Of a stretch of DNA of 64,000 bases, positions 1-8,380 are shown one piece after another. The number at the start of each line of letters is the position of its first letter. Positions within the stretch are counted from its first letter, which is position 1. Below the pieces are notes generated by a model. The model was not told the DNA's origin and ran no database searches. It was given only the letters and a program-made list of their open reading frames with translations. The stretch comes from Mycobacterium conspicuum (GTDB taxonomy: Bacteria > Actinomycetota > Actinomycetes > Mycobacteriales > Mycobacteriaceae). The stretch covers positions 496,001 through 560,000 of the forward strand of contig NZ_AP022613.1 in the NCBI RefSeq assembly GCF_010730195.1, read 5' to 3'. Made by a program: the position numbers and the translations under genes.

Positions 1-1860
1 CCGCCATTACCGGACCTCACCACGATGTTCGAACTGACCCCGCTAAGCGATGCCGACACCGACAAACTCGTCCTGGCGTTGCACCCGGATCTCGACCGTA
101 CGGCGCGCAGCCAAGTACACAAGCGTTGCGACGGCATCCCGCTATACATCGAAGAGGTCGTGGCCAAGCTCAAGGAGCAGCCATCCGATGCCGGCCAGTC
201 AGCGCAAGTGCCCGATACGCTCTACGAAACCCTTTTCGCGAGACTGCGATCCGGGAAGAACAGTCTTGCCGTAGCCGAAGCCGCCGCGCTCATCGGCAGC
301 CGCTTTGATCGTGCCCTGCTTTCCGCCGTCGTTGACCTGGACGAGCGTGAGATCGACGAACTCCTCGATGAGCTGATGCGCGCGCGGGTGCTCGAGCCAA
401 CCGGCACGGGTAACTGGAGGTTTCACCACGAGCTGCTGCGCGAGGTCGCCGCCGAGGTCTCACCGCCTACTATTCGCCGCCGGCTGCACAGCCGAATCGC
501 CGACGCGCTCGTCGCGGCGTCGGCCGATGCGAATCCCGAATGGTCCTTGGTGGCACGGCATTACGAGTCAGCGGAGCGATTCGACGAAGCGGCACGCGCC
601 CACGAGCAGGCTTCGGCGGACGCTCGTCGCCGCGGTGCCCTCAACGAGGCGCGCACATGTTTGAACCGCGCGTTGGCCAACATCGAGCGCACGGCTGCGA
701 ACCCGGCACGCGACAAGCGCGAGGTCGCCATACGACTTGAGGCGGGCCTCCTCGCATCCGTGGCACAGGGCCACGCGAGTACGGACGCAGCAGCGGAGTT
801 CGAGCGCTGCCTGCAGATCATCGGCGCGGACCCAAGCCCGGAGCTGTACGCCACCTTGAATGCGTTGTGGACCTATTACACCGCGCGCGGCGACTTGCGC
901 CGTGGCATCCAAGTGGGCGAGACGTTGCGGGCGCAACTCGCCGACGTGCCCGGGGTCAACCTCGCTGCCGACGGCATCATGGGAATCCTGGCTGCTTTTC
1001 AAGGAGACTTTTACAACGCACGAGAAACGTTGGAACAAGCCATTGCAGGGGTCTCATCGTCCACCGACGAGATCCCGTACTACGGGCCAAACGACGCAAT
1101 AGGGGGAATGCTGTCGTTCCTCGCGTTCATCCGTTTCATGCAGGGGGATCTTCTCGCAGCGGACCACGCGCTGCAGCAGATGGAAGCCAAGAGCCGCGCG
1201 GCCGGCTTCCCGCAGGGTGCGTTCAGTCTGTGCTACGGGCGATCGATCGAGGCGCTGATCCGCGCCGAGGCCGGCGAACCTGAGCGCTGTGTTGAGCTCG
1301 CCGCCGAACTGAGTTCTCTGGCAAAACAATACGGATTCGATGAATGGTTGATGGTGGGTTGGAGCCAGGAAAGCGCTGGAAAAGCAATGCTGGCACTTGC
1401 CGCAGGCGAAGCCGATGCCGACGCGTTGGCAGCGCACATCAACGTCATGAGCACCGTCGTGCAGACCTGGCGGTCGTTTGAGGTGAAGACTTTCCTGGCC
1501 TACTACGACGGCGTGCTGGCGCGCCTGCTGACCGTCGCGGGTGACCGACGCGCGGCGCGTGAATGCGTTGACGTCGCCCTGGTGATGGGAAAGGAAACCC
1601 TGATTCAGTTCTACGACGCCGAACTACTGCGCTTGCGGGCGCACACGTTCGACGACGGCGAGGACCGCGATCGCCACTTCCGGGACGCGATCCAGCTTGC
1701 GCAGAAGCAGGGCGCGCACATTTTCGAACTGCGCGCGGCCGCCGACTATTTCGAGTTCGTCGGCGAACCGGCACGGGCTGCGCTGCTCGAAGCCGTCGGC
1801 CGCATGCCCGCCGACCAGGCATGGCCGGATGTCGCGCGCGCGAGGGCGCTGCTGGGGTGA
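1..1860 (+). CDS. C-terminal part of ATPase/TPR regulatory protein (cyclase-associated type), 5' end outside window
   Basis: The reading frame is open from base 1, so the first ATG at 25 is probably internal and the true start lies upstream of the window. The first ~70 visible residues (LSDADTDKLV, then RCDGIPLYIEEVVAKL) resemble the end of the AAA-type ATPase module of large mycobacterial adenylate-cyclase/LuxR-type regulators. A winged-helix-like segment and a long alpha-helical, alanine-rich region of TPR-like repeats follow (roughly residues 170-600). The catalytic or DNA-binding domain, if any, is not visible. Its stop overlaps the next gene's GTG (GTGA), indicating co-translation with the FAD oxidoreductase. 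The family is fairly clear; the exact role cannot be told from this part. Confidence 0.75.
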   Translation, partial: PPLPDLTTMFELTPLSDADTDKLVLALHPDLDRTARSQVHKRCDGIPLYIEEVVAKLKEQPSDAGQSAQVPDTLYETLFARLRSGKNSLAVAEAAALIGSRFDRALLSAVVDLDEREIDELLDELMRARVLEPTGTGNWRFHHELLREVAAEVSPPTIRRRLHSRIADALVAASADANPEWSLVARHYESAERFDEAARAHEQASADARRRGALNEARTCLNRALANIERTAANPARDKREVAIRLEAGLLASVAQGHASTDAAAEFERCLQIIGADPSPELYATLNALWTYYTARGDLRRGIQVGETLRAQLADVPGVNLAADGIMGILAAFQGDFYNARETLEQAIAGVSSSTDEIPYYGPNDAIGGMLSFLAFIRFMQGDLLAADHALQQMEAKSRAAGFPQGAFSLCYGRSIEALIRAEAGEPERCVELAAELSSLAKQYGFDEWLMVGWSQESAGKAMLALAAGEADADALAAHINVMSTVVQTWRSFEVKTFLAYYDGVLARLLTVAGDRRAARECVDVALVMGKETLIQFYDAELLRLRAHTFDDGEDRDRHFRDAIQLAQKQGAHIFELRAAADYFEFVGEPARAALLEAVGRMPADQAWPDVARARALLG

Positions 1861-3914
1861 CGAAGATTCGCGGGCGAGTCGCCATACTCGGTGGCGGCAT
1901 GGCCGGACTGAGCGCAGCGTGGCGGCTTAGCGAAGCGGGCTGGCGGGACCGATTCGACTCCATCACCGTCTACCAGCGCGGCTGGCGCCTTGGCGGCAAG
2001 GGCGCGTCGAGCCGTGGCCCGCACGGACGCATTGAGGAGCACGGCCTGCATGTGTGGCTGGGTTGTTACGACAACGCCTTCGCCCTGCTTCGGGAGTGTT
2101 ATGCCGAGATCGACCGTGCCACAACAGATCCCACAGCTCCCATTCACACATGGGATGAGGCGTTCGTCCCCTCCGATCACCTCGGGATCGCCGACCGCTT
2201 CGACGATGAGTGGCTGGTGTGGCCCGGCGGGCTGGCCCGCAACCAGGAGCTGCCGGGCGAGCCTGACGCGACGGGACGAGATTTCACCGCGGTCGACTTT
2301 CTCCGGCGCGCACTTCAACTGGTGCTCAACTTCGCCGACTCGCTGCCCTTGCCCGACGAAGATGCCCACCCTGTTACCGAATCCCCCGGTGCGACGGCGG
2401 AGTGGCTTCAAGTCGTGCGCTGGGGAGCCTTGGCCATGCTGGCGACCTTAGCCAAACCGCTAGGCGCCGAAACGATCCCGTCTGTGTCGCTCAATCACGT
2501 GCTGGCCGTGATCCGCGACGCGCTCGACTACGAGCATCGGCCCGATCACCGGCGTTTCTGGCTGTTCCTCTCGCTTGAGACCGCGACCGTGCGCGGCATA
2601 ATCGCCGACAATCTGGTCACCGATCCACGCGGCTTCCGCGCCATCAATGACGAGGACTTCTGCGCCTGGATTCTGCGCCACGGCGCCCATCCCGACGTGG
2701 TTGACTTTCCCCTCGTCCGCGGGCTTTACGACATGGTCTTCGGGTACGAGGACGGCGACTGCAGCAGACCCGCATTGGCCGCGGGAGTGGCCTTGCTGCT
2801 CACTGGGATCGCGCTGTTCCAATACAAAGGAGCGTTCTTCTGGAAGATGACGGCCGGCATGGGCGATGTCGTCATCGCTCCGCTTTACCAGGCGCTGCGC
2901 CGACGGGGCGTCGAGTTTGAGTTCTTCCACCGCGTCGATGCGTTGCACCTCGACGACCATCATCAGTCGATCGAGTCGATCACCATGGGTCGTCAGGCCC
3001 GGCTTGCCGAGGGAGTCAACGAATACATTCCGCTGACCCGGGTCGGCGGCCTTCCCGTCTTCCCGGACCGGCCGCTGGCCGAACAGTTGGACGGGCATGT
3101 TGCTTACGACCTGGAATCGCACTTCGGTGGGCGTGCCGACATCGAGACCCGGGTGCTGCGCAAGGGCGTCGATTTCGATCACGTCGTGCTAGCTGCGTCG
3201 CTCGGGATGGTGGAGCATATCGCGGGTGAGCTGATCGCTGACAGCCCGCAGTGGCGCGACATGACGACGAATCTTCGTACCGTCGCGACCCAGGCCTTTC
3301 AGTTGTGGCTGCGGCCGGACGAGCCGACGCTGGGATGGAACCTCCCCGGCGTCACGACCAGCGGCTACGTCGCTCCTTTCGACACCTGGGCATCGATGCC
3401 GCAGACGCTGTGGGCCGAGCAATGGCCCGACGATGACCATCCGCTCACCGTGGCCTACTTCTGCGGAGCTCTGAACGTGCCAGGCCAAGGAGACAATGCG
3501 GATCCCAAGGCTTATGTGGCGAGCTGTCGCGAAAAGGTGTTCGCCGAAGCAGTCACTTATCTCGACACGCATGTCGGCCTTTACCTGCCGGGCGCGGTCA
3601 CCGAGCAGGGCTTCGCATGGCATCTCCTCGTCGGCGCCAACGGCCATCGCGGCGCGTCCGCCTTGGCGACGCAGTACGTCAGCGTCAACATCGACCCATC
3701 GGATCGTTACGTGCAGTCGGTTCCTGGATCAGACAAGCATCGGCTCCGGTCGGACGAAAGTGGTTACGACAATCTAGTTTTAGCGGGCGACTGGACAGAC
3801 AACGGCTTCAACGCCGGTTGCATCGAGGCTGCGGTCATGTCCGGCCTGCAGGCGGCCAACGCCCTGCTGGGGCGGGGCCACCGGTACCGCATCCGCGGGT
3901 TTTATCAGCCGTGA
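1857..3914 (+). CDS. FAD-dependent oxidoreductase, phytoene-desaturase/amine-oxidase-like
   Basis: 685 aa from a GTG at 1857 that overlaps the previous stop as GTGA; an ATG 36 bases upstream would add residues before the fold and is less likely. The N-terminus carries a Rossmann FAD motif (VAILGGGMAGLSAAW, about residues 8-22). The C-terminus has the matching FAD-closing element LVLAGDWTDNGFNAGCIE near residue 645. This pairing is typical of carotenoid desaturase and flavin amine-oxidase-like proteins. The middle is long and the substrate is unknown. It is tightly coupled to the upstream regulator and convergent with the next gene, with only 3 bases between the stops. Flavoprotein assignment is secure; the reaction is not. 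Confidence 0.85.
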   Translation: MTKIRGRVAILGGGMAGLSAAWRLSEAGWRDRFDSITVYQRGWRLGGKGASSRGPHGRIEEHGLHVWLGCYDNAFALLRECYAEIDRATTDPTAPIHTWDEAFVPSDHLGIADRFDDEWLVWPGGLARNQELPGEPDATGRDFTAVDFLRRALQLVLNFADSLPLPDEDAHPVTESPGATAEWLQVVRWGALAMLATLAKPLGAETIPSVSLNHVLAVIRDALDYEHRPDHRRFWLFLSLETATVRGIIADNLVTDPRGFRAINDEDFCAWILRHGAHPDVVDFPLVRGLYDMVFGYEDGDCSRPALAAGVALLLTGIALFQYKGAFFWKMTAGMGDVVIAPLYQALRRRGVEFEFFHRVDALHLDDHHQSIESITMGRQARLAEGVNEYIPLTRVGGLPVFPDRPLAEQLDGHVAYDLESHFGGRADIETRVLRKGVDFDHVVLAASLGMVEHIAGELIADSPQWRDMTTNLRTVATQAFQLWLRPDEPTLGWNLPGVTTSGYVAPFDTWASMPQTLWAEQWPDDDHPLTVAYFCGALNVPGQGDNADPKAYVASCREKVFAEAVTYLDTHVGLYLPGAVTEQGFAWHLLVGANGHRGASALATQYVSVNIDPSDRYVQSVPGSDKHRLRSDESGYDNLVLAGDWTDNGFNAGCIEAAVMSGLQAANALLGRGHRYRIRGFYQP

Positions 3915-3917
3915 CCG

Positions 3918-5171
3918 TCAACTCAGCCGTACCGTGTCCACCGTGACGCCCACGGCAGTAAGCCTTTTCAGCAAGATGTCACCCATCGCCGAGGCTGGCG
4001 TCAGTACTCCGTGCCGGTCGGGCAACTGGTCTCGATCGCGCGCAAGCGCAAACGCGCTCTCGCCAAGCAACACCGCCGTGGCGGCATAGCCGGGATCGCC
4101 GCGCTGAGCCATCGACGCTACGTATCGCGCACCCCGGGTCGTCGTCGCGTAAGTCTCGACCCGGTAATGGCCCCGTGGCGCGCCTCCATCCACCGCGCCG
4201 CTGGGACGCGGGATCACGCTTTCCAGCAGACCTGGCGGGAACATGCGTAGGTATGCCCCGCCGAGCCTCGAGGCGCCTGTGATGGTTGCGTTCGTCATCG
4301 CCGCCATCGCAGGCGCAAACGGCGACGAACCCATGCTTGCCGCCTCTGTGTAGCGGAACCGGCGGCCGTAGGCCCAGCCGAGCAAGGCGTTGGTGCGTCG
4401 GACGCATCGGGTGTTGTACAGCGCCATCAAGTACCCGCTGGTCCACAACCCGGCCAATTCGGGCGCGATCTCTTCGCCTCTGCGCAATGACACTTCCGGC
4501 TGGGGTCCCAAATCCGGTTCGGCTTGGCGATCGGGGCTCAGGCTGTAGGGGTCGTCGAGCAGCCGCCGTGTTTCGGTATCACCGAACCCGGAGCGCATCA
4601 GGCCGAACATCGTGTCGACGGTTCCCCGGGAAAAGCCCATCGCGTAGTTTGCGGCGCGGAGGACAAATGACGTGTCGCCCATTTCGCCGGCTTCGTCTTG
4701 CTGGATCCTTTGGTGCAATGCATACACACTCAAGTCCGAAGGGATGGAATCGAATCCGCAGGAGTGCACGATGCGGGCGCCGCTTTCGACCGCTTGCTCG
4801 TGGCAGGAGTCAATGCTGCGGCGCACGAACGGGACCTCCGCGGCAAGATCCACGTAGTCGGTGCCGGCTGCCGCACATGCGGCGACGATCGGTAGCCCAT
4901 GGGCGGCATAGGGGCCCACCGTGCTGATCAATACGCGGGTTTGGGCGGCGAGGCGGTCCAGGGATTCCGGCTCGGCCTCGTTGGCGACGATCAGCGGCCA
5001 GCTGCGGGCGTCACCGGGCAGTGCCTGCCGGACGTCGTCCAGCCGTTGAGTTGACCGGCCGGCCAGGCCGACGCGCAGCCCGCACCCAGCCAGATACCGA
5101 GCGGTCAACTTGCCCACGGAGCCGGTCGCGCCGTAGAGCACGACGTCGAGGTCACGCTGCTCAGCGGGCAT
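3918..5171 (-). CDS. Saccharopine-dehydrogenase-like / trans-acting enoyl reductase family protein
   Basis: 417 aa. The N-terminus DVVLYGATGSVGKLTARYL (about residues 8-26) is an NAD(P)-binding Rossmann motif of the saccharopine dehydrogenase/short-chain type. Length and pattern (STVGPYAAHG, HSCGFDSIPSD) match the mycobacterial trans-acting enoyl reductase group that includes Rv2449c and Rv2953. In that family a member reduces polyketide or lipid intermediates in trans; here the partner is not in the window. The ATG at 5171 is chosen because the Rossmann strand begins 8 residues later; the open frame upstream of it lies antisense to the neighbouring LLM gene and looks like a shadow. Confidence 0.85.
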   Translation of the reverse strand: MPAEQRDLDVVLYGATGSVGKLTARYLAGCGLRVGLAGRSTQRLDDVRQALPGDARSWPLIVANEAEPESLDRLAAQTRVLISTVGPYAAHGLPIVAACAAAGTDYVDLAAEVPFVRRSIDSCHEQAVESGARIVHSCGFDSIPSDLSVYALHQRIQQDEAGEMGDTSFVLRAANYAMGFSRGTVDTMFGLMRSGFGDTETRRLLDDPYSLSPDRQAEPDLGPQPEVSLRRGEEIAPELAGLWTSGYLMALYNTRCVRRTNALLGWAYGRRFRYTEAASMGSSPFAPAMAAMTNATITGASRLGGAYLRMFPPGLLESVIPRPSGAVDGGAPRGHYRVETYATTTRGARYVASMAQRGDPGYAATAVLLGESAFALARDRDQLPDRHGVLTPASAMGDILLKRLTAVGVTVDTVRLS

Positions 5172-5233
5172 GGATGTTGACGCTACCCGAGGACCTGCGT
5201 CACGCAGCGATCCAAAGCACCGCAGCCGTGAAG

Positions 5234-6202
5234 CTAGGCCCTGGCTTCGGTGACCGCGGTCAGGATTGCGCGGCCGCCGGGGTCCTCGGCGGTGCACGGC
5301 ACCACCGCGACGCAATCGGCGCCCGCCTCGTGGTAGGCCCGCAGCCCCGCGGCGATGTGTTCGGTGGTACCGGCGAGGCAGATCTGGTCGAGCAGGTCCG
5401 CGGGGATGCGGTCGGCCAGTTCCCGGCGCCCGGCTCCCGCACGGGCGCGCTGGACGAGCTCGCCGTAGCCGAGTTCGCAGAACATCTCGCCGTATCCGGG
5501 CGGAGCGAGATAGACCGCCAGCTGCGCCGCCAGTTGGCGCAGCGCGGCGGCGCCGGGCTGGTAGGCGGCGGGGACCCAGACCGTCAGCGCCGGTGGGGTG
5601 CGGCCAGCGTTGGCGGCTTCGCGGTCGATGATGGCGCGCACCTGGGCAACCCGTTGGGGCGGAACAAGATTGAGTACGACCTCGTCGGCATGCCGGGCCG
5701 CCACGCGGGTGATCGCGGGCCCGAATGCCCCGACCGCGATGCGGGTCTCGGGCCGGGGCCGGCGCAACCGGAAGCCGTGAGTGCGCACCTGGCCACCGTC
5801 GTAATCGCTGCGCTCTCCGGCGAATAGGGACCGCAGGCAATCGATCGTCTCGCTCACGCGCGCTGCCGGTTGCGCCCATTCGCGGTCATGCCAGCCGGCC
5901 ACGATCATGGGGCTGGAGGCGCCGAGCGCGATATCGACCGCCGTGCCGGTCAGCGCCGCGACCGAACTGATCCCGAGCGCGAGCGTGACCGGGCTGCGCA
6001 CGCCGACCGCCAACGGCCCGAGTCGCAGGGCCAGGCCGGGCACGCGATGGCCGATCGCGGTGGCCAACGCGAAGGCGTCATACGTCACCATCTCGCCGAC
6101 CCACAGGGCGCCCAACCCGACGTCGCGCGCGCTCTGCGCGATGTCGAGGGCCTCCTCGTCGGGCCGGTCCAGCCAGAACGGCAGGACGGCTTCGACTCTC
6201 AC
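5234..6202 (-). CDS. LLM-class F420-dependent oxidoreductase
   Basis: 322 aa luciferase-like TIM-barrel protein. It shows the usual order: an N-terminal strand MRVEAVLPFWLD, RSPVTLALGISSVAALTG, the IALGASSP strand, and the family phrase IAVGAFGPAITRVAARHADEVVLN. Members transfer hydride using F420H2 or FMNH2 to varied substrates in the cytoplasm. The start overlaps the stop of the gene upstream (6199-6202), so the two are translationally coupled, which suggests that a flavin monooxygenase-like enzyme and an F420 enzyme act on one compound. The substrate cannot be inferred from sequence. Confidence 0.85.
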   Translation of the reverse strand: MRVEAVLPFWLDRPDEEALDIAQSARDVGLGALWVGEMVTYDAFALATAIGHRVPGLALRLGPLAVGVRSPVTLALGISSVAALTGTAVDIALGASSPMIVAGWHDREWAQPAARVSETIDCLRSLFAGERSDYDGGQVRTHGFRLRRPRPETRIAVGAFGPAITRVAARHADEVVLNLVPPQRVAQVRAIIDREAANAGRTPPALTVWVPAAYQPGAAALRQLAAQLAVYLAPPGYGEMFCELGYGELVQRARAGAGRRELADRIPADLLDQICLAGTTEHIAAGLRAYHEAGADCVAVVPCTAEDPGGRAILTAVTEARA

Positions 6203-7326
6203 AGCATCGACACTTCGGCGGCCTGGCCCAGCAGTATGCGGCCGGGCAACTCCCGTGACGCCTCGTTGACCTGGAAGTGGGCGGTGGCGGTGAACGCGTC
6301 GCGGAACCGTCGCTGCAACGGCGACGTGTCGTAGATCGCGCTGCCGCCCGCGAGGTCGTACATGGTGCGAACCACATCGGCCGATGTTCGCGCGGCGTGA
6401 GTTGCGGCCAGCCGCAACCGATTACGAAGCTCTACGGACGGTGGCTCCGTCTGGCTGGCCTGCCAGGCGTCGTCGATCGCCCGGTAGTAGAGCAGCCTGG
6501 CCGCGCTGAGGGCCGACTCGGCGGCCGCGACGGCCGCCTGCGTGGGGGAGCGTTCGGCAAGGGTGCGCGTCGAACCGAGGCCCTTCTTGCCGCCGGCCAC
6601 TTCGATGAGGTCGTCGATGGCGGCGCGCGCGTTGCCCAGGGCGGGCGCGGCGACCGACAACGCAAAGAAGCCAAACGGCGGAAAGCGATACAGCGGGCGG
6701 TCCACGACGGGCCCGTCGAAGATCGACACGACGCGGTCGGCGGGCACGAAGACTTCATCGGCGACGGAATCGTTGCTGCCGGTGCCCCGCAGGCCGAGCG
6801 TGTGCCAATTGTCCAGGAGCTGAAGGTCTTTCGTCGGAAGCGCCACGACTGACGGAACGGGATGTTCGTCGACCATGCATCCGGCGAACAGCACGTCGGC
6901 ATGGCGGATGCCGCTGCAGAACGCCCATCGCCCCGACACCACCACGCCGCCGTCGACCGACCGCCCCGTACCGCGCGGCGCCCATACGCCCGCCGCCAGC
7001 CCGCGCCCGTCGCCGAACAATTGGTCGCGGCTTGACGGAGGCAGGTACGCGACGAGCAAGGTGCTGGTGATCCCGATCGCCACGCACCAGCCCGTCGACG
7101 CATCGCCGCGCGCCAATTCCTCGGCCGCTTGAAGTCCCACTCGTGGCGGCAGTTCCAGCCCGCCGACCTCTTTTGGCGCCCCGGCGCGCAGTAGCCCGCT
7201 GTCGCGCAGCATCGCCACCAGCTCGTCGGGCAGGCGCCGCGTGGAGTCGATGTCGCCCCACAGTCGTGACGCCGCGTCGGCGATCCGCCGGCTGGTTGCC
7301 TCGATGTCGTCGTAGCCCGTGGTCAT
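6199..7326 (-). CDS. Acyl-CoA-dehydrogenase-fold flavin monooxygenase (HsaA-like)
   Basis: 375 aa with the acyl-CoA dehydrogenase fold. It opens with a helical N-domain (LPDELVAMLRDSGLLRAGAPKE) and has a beta domain with GRWAFCSGIRHADVLFAGC. The C-terminal domain ends DLAGGSAIYDTSPLQRRFRD, the pattern of group D flavin-dependent hydroxylases such as HsaA, rather than the Glu/Arg layout of true acyl-CoA dehydrogenases. Such enzymes hydroxylate aromatic or amine substrates with FMNH2 supplied by a reductase. It is first in a leftward operon with the LLM gene and divergent from the HxlR regulator, across a shared operator, so it is probably that regulator's target. Substrate unknown. Confidence 0.8.
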   Translation of the reverse strand: MTTGYDDIEATSRRIADAASRLWGDIDSTRRLPDELVAMLRDSGLLRAGAPKEVGGLELPPRVGLQAAEELARGDASTGWCVAIGITSTLLVAYLPPSSRDQLFGDGRGLAAGVWAPRGTGRSVDGGVVVSGRWAFCSGIRHADVLFAGCMVDEHPVPSVVALPTKDLQLLDNWHTLGLRGTGSNDSVADEVFVPADRVVSIFDGPVVDRPLYRFPPFGFFALSVAAPALGNARAAIDDLIEVAGGKKGLGSTRTLAERSPTQAAVAAAESALSAARLLYYRAIDDAWQASQTEPPSVELRNRLRLAATHAARTSADVVRTMYDLAGGSAIYDTSPLQRRFRDAFTATAHFQVNEASRELPGRILLGQAAEVSML

Positions 7327-7383
7327 GGTTCAGTTACGTTACCACTATTGGTTCAGCAATTGAACCGGTAAGATCGGCGAACC
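7327..7383. promoter_or_regulatory. Divergent promoter with palindromic HxlR-type operator
   Basis: The 57-bp divergent spacer contains a perfect inverted repeat GGTTCA (7350-7355), 5-bp spacer, TGAACC (7361-7366). A further GGTTCA at 7327-7332 abuts the left gene's ATG, and GAACC at 7379-7383 abuts the right gene's ATG. Candidate -10 elements are TAAGAT (7369-7374) for the rightward gene, 9 bases before its ATG, and TAACGT on the minus strand (7336-7341), 9 bases before the leftward ATG. The palindrome sits between them, where binding would block both promoters. The autoregulation model is inference; the repeats are directly visible. Confidence 0.65.
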
Positions 7384-7845
7384 ATGGTGGCTTCGCCTGA
7401 TCTGTCACACCGCTTCGACGGCGAGTCCGTCGGCCGGGCTCTCGAGCTGGTCGGCGAGCGCTGGACGCTGTTGATCCTGCGGGAGGCGTTCTTCGGGGTT
7501 CGCCGCTTCGGTCAGCTGGCACGCAACCTGAACATCCCGCGGCCCACCCTGTCGTCGCGGCTGCGGATGCTAGTCGAGGCGGGGCTGTTGGACCGCGTGC
7601 CGTACTCCGTCGACCCGGAGCGCCACGAATACCGGCTCACCGCCGCAGGGCGGGATCTCTTCGGCGCGATCGTCGCGCTGATGCGGTGGGGTGATGAGCA
7701 TCTGGGGCATCCGGACGGGCCGCCAATCGTGCTGCGCCACAACGACTGCGGTCGCGTCGCCGATGCCCGATTGACCTGCGCGCACTGCGGTGAGGAGATC
7801 ACCGCACAGAACGTGACCCCGGAGCCGGGCCCGGGCTACACCTGA
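7384..7845 (+). CDS. HxlR-family winged-helix transcriptional regulator
   Basis: 153 aa. The core LVGERWTLLILREAFFGVRR then FGQLARNLNIPRPTLSSRL is the characteristic HxlR winged helix (about residues 23-70). Members bind DNA as dimers and often sense electrophiles or aromatic compounds. The C-terminus is Cys-rich (HNDCGRVADARLTCAHCGEE), with a CxxC pair resembling a small zinc site, which some HxlR proteins have. A -10 element ends 9 bases before the ATG and no Shine-Dalgarno is visible, so the message may be nearly leaderless. It probably controls the divergent monooxygenase/LLM pair and itself. Confidence 0.9.
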   Translation: MVASPDLSHRFDGESVGRALELVGERWTLLILREAFFGVRRFGQLARNLNIPRPTLSSRLRMLVEAGLLDRVPYSVDPERHEYRLTAAGRDLFGAIVALMRWGDEHLGHPDGPPIVLRHNDCGRVADARLTCAHCGEEITAQNVTPEPGPGYT

Positions 7846-7922
7846 GTGCGGTGACGGGCTTCGAGCGGCGCGGTTCCTTCGGCGGCGCTGACTCGTTCTT
7901 CGTTTGGCCGCAGCACTTTTCA

Positions 7923-8352
7923 TTGAGTGTGAATCGTGGGCGTTGAGTGTGAAGCCTGGGCGGGAAAAGCTGCGTTTTGATCGCCCAGGGTTCACACCGA
8001 AAGCCCTGTGTTCACACTGAGCGCCCTAGCTCACTCGCGCGGCAGGCCGAGCCTGCGTTGAGTGTGAAGCCTGGGCGGGAAAAAGCCCTGTTTGACCGCC
8101 CAGGGTTCACGCCGAAAGCCCTGTGTTCACACTGAGCGCCCTAGCTCGCTTGCGCGGCCGGCCGAGCCTGCATTGAGTGTGAAGCCTGGGCGGGAAAAGC
8201 TGCGTATTGACCGCCCAGGGTTCACACCGAAAGCCCTGTGTTCACACTGAGCGCCCTAGCTCACTCGCGCGGCCGGCCGAGCCTCCATTGAGTGTGAAGC
8301 GTGGGCGGGAAAAAGCCCCGTTTGACCGCCCAGGGTTCACACCGAAAGCCCT
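7923..8352. repeat. 115-bp tandem repeat array, each unit with a long hairpin
   Basis: Units begin with TTGAGTGTGAAG at 7943, 8058, 8173 and 8288, exactly 115 bp apart. There are three full copies, a fourth truncated at about 8352, and a 20-bp partial copy at 7923. Copies differ at only a few positions. Each unit contains an inverted repeat: TGTGAAGCCTGGGCGG, a loop of about 17-18 bases, then CCGCCCAGGGTTCACA, pairing at about 15 of 16 positions. A second arm (GTGTTCACACTGAGCGCCC) follows. The array fills the space between the convergent stops of the HxlR gene (7845) and the molybdopterin gene (8381). No coding potential is evident. It could act as transcription terminators, a structural element or small RNAs; function is unknown. 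Confidence 0.9.
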
Positions 8353-8380
8353 ACGCGCACAACGAATGGCGAACGGAAAC

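Noticed and set aside
5172..5879. N-terminal extension of the enoyl-reductase-like protein
   Set aside because: It is antisense to the LLM gene, and the Rossmann fold starts right after the ATG at 5171.
7923..8352. CRISPR array
   Set aside because: The units are contiguous 115-bp copies with no variable spacers and no cas genes nearby.
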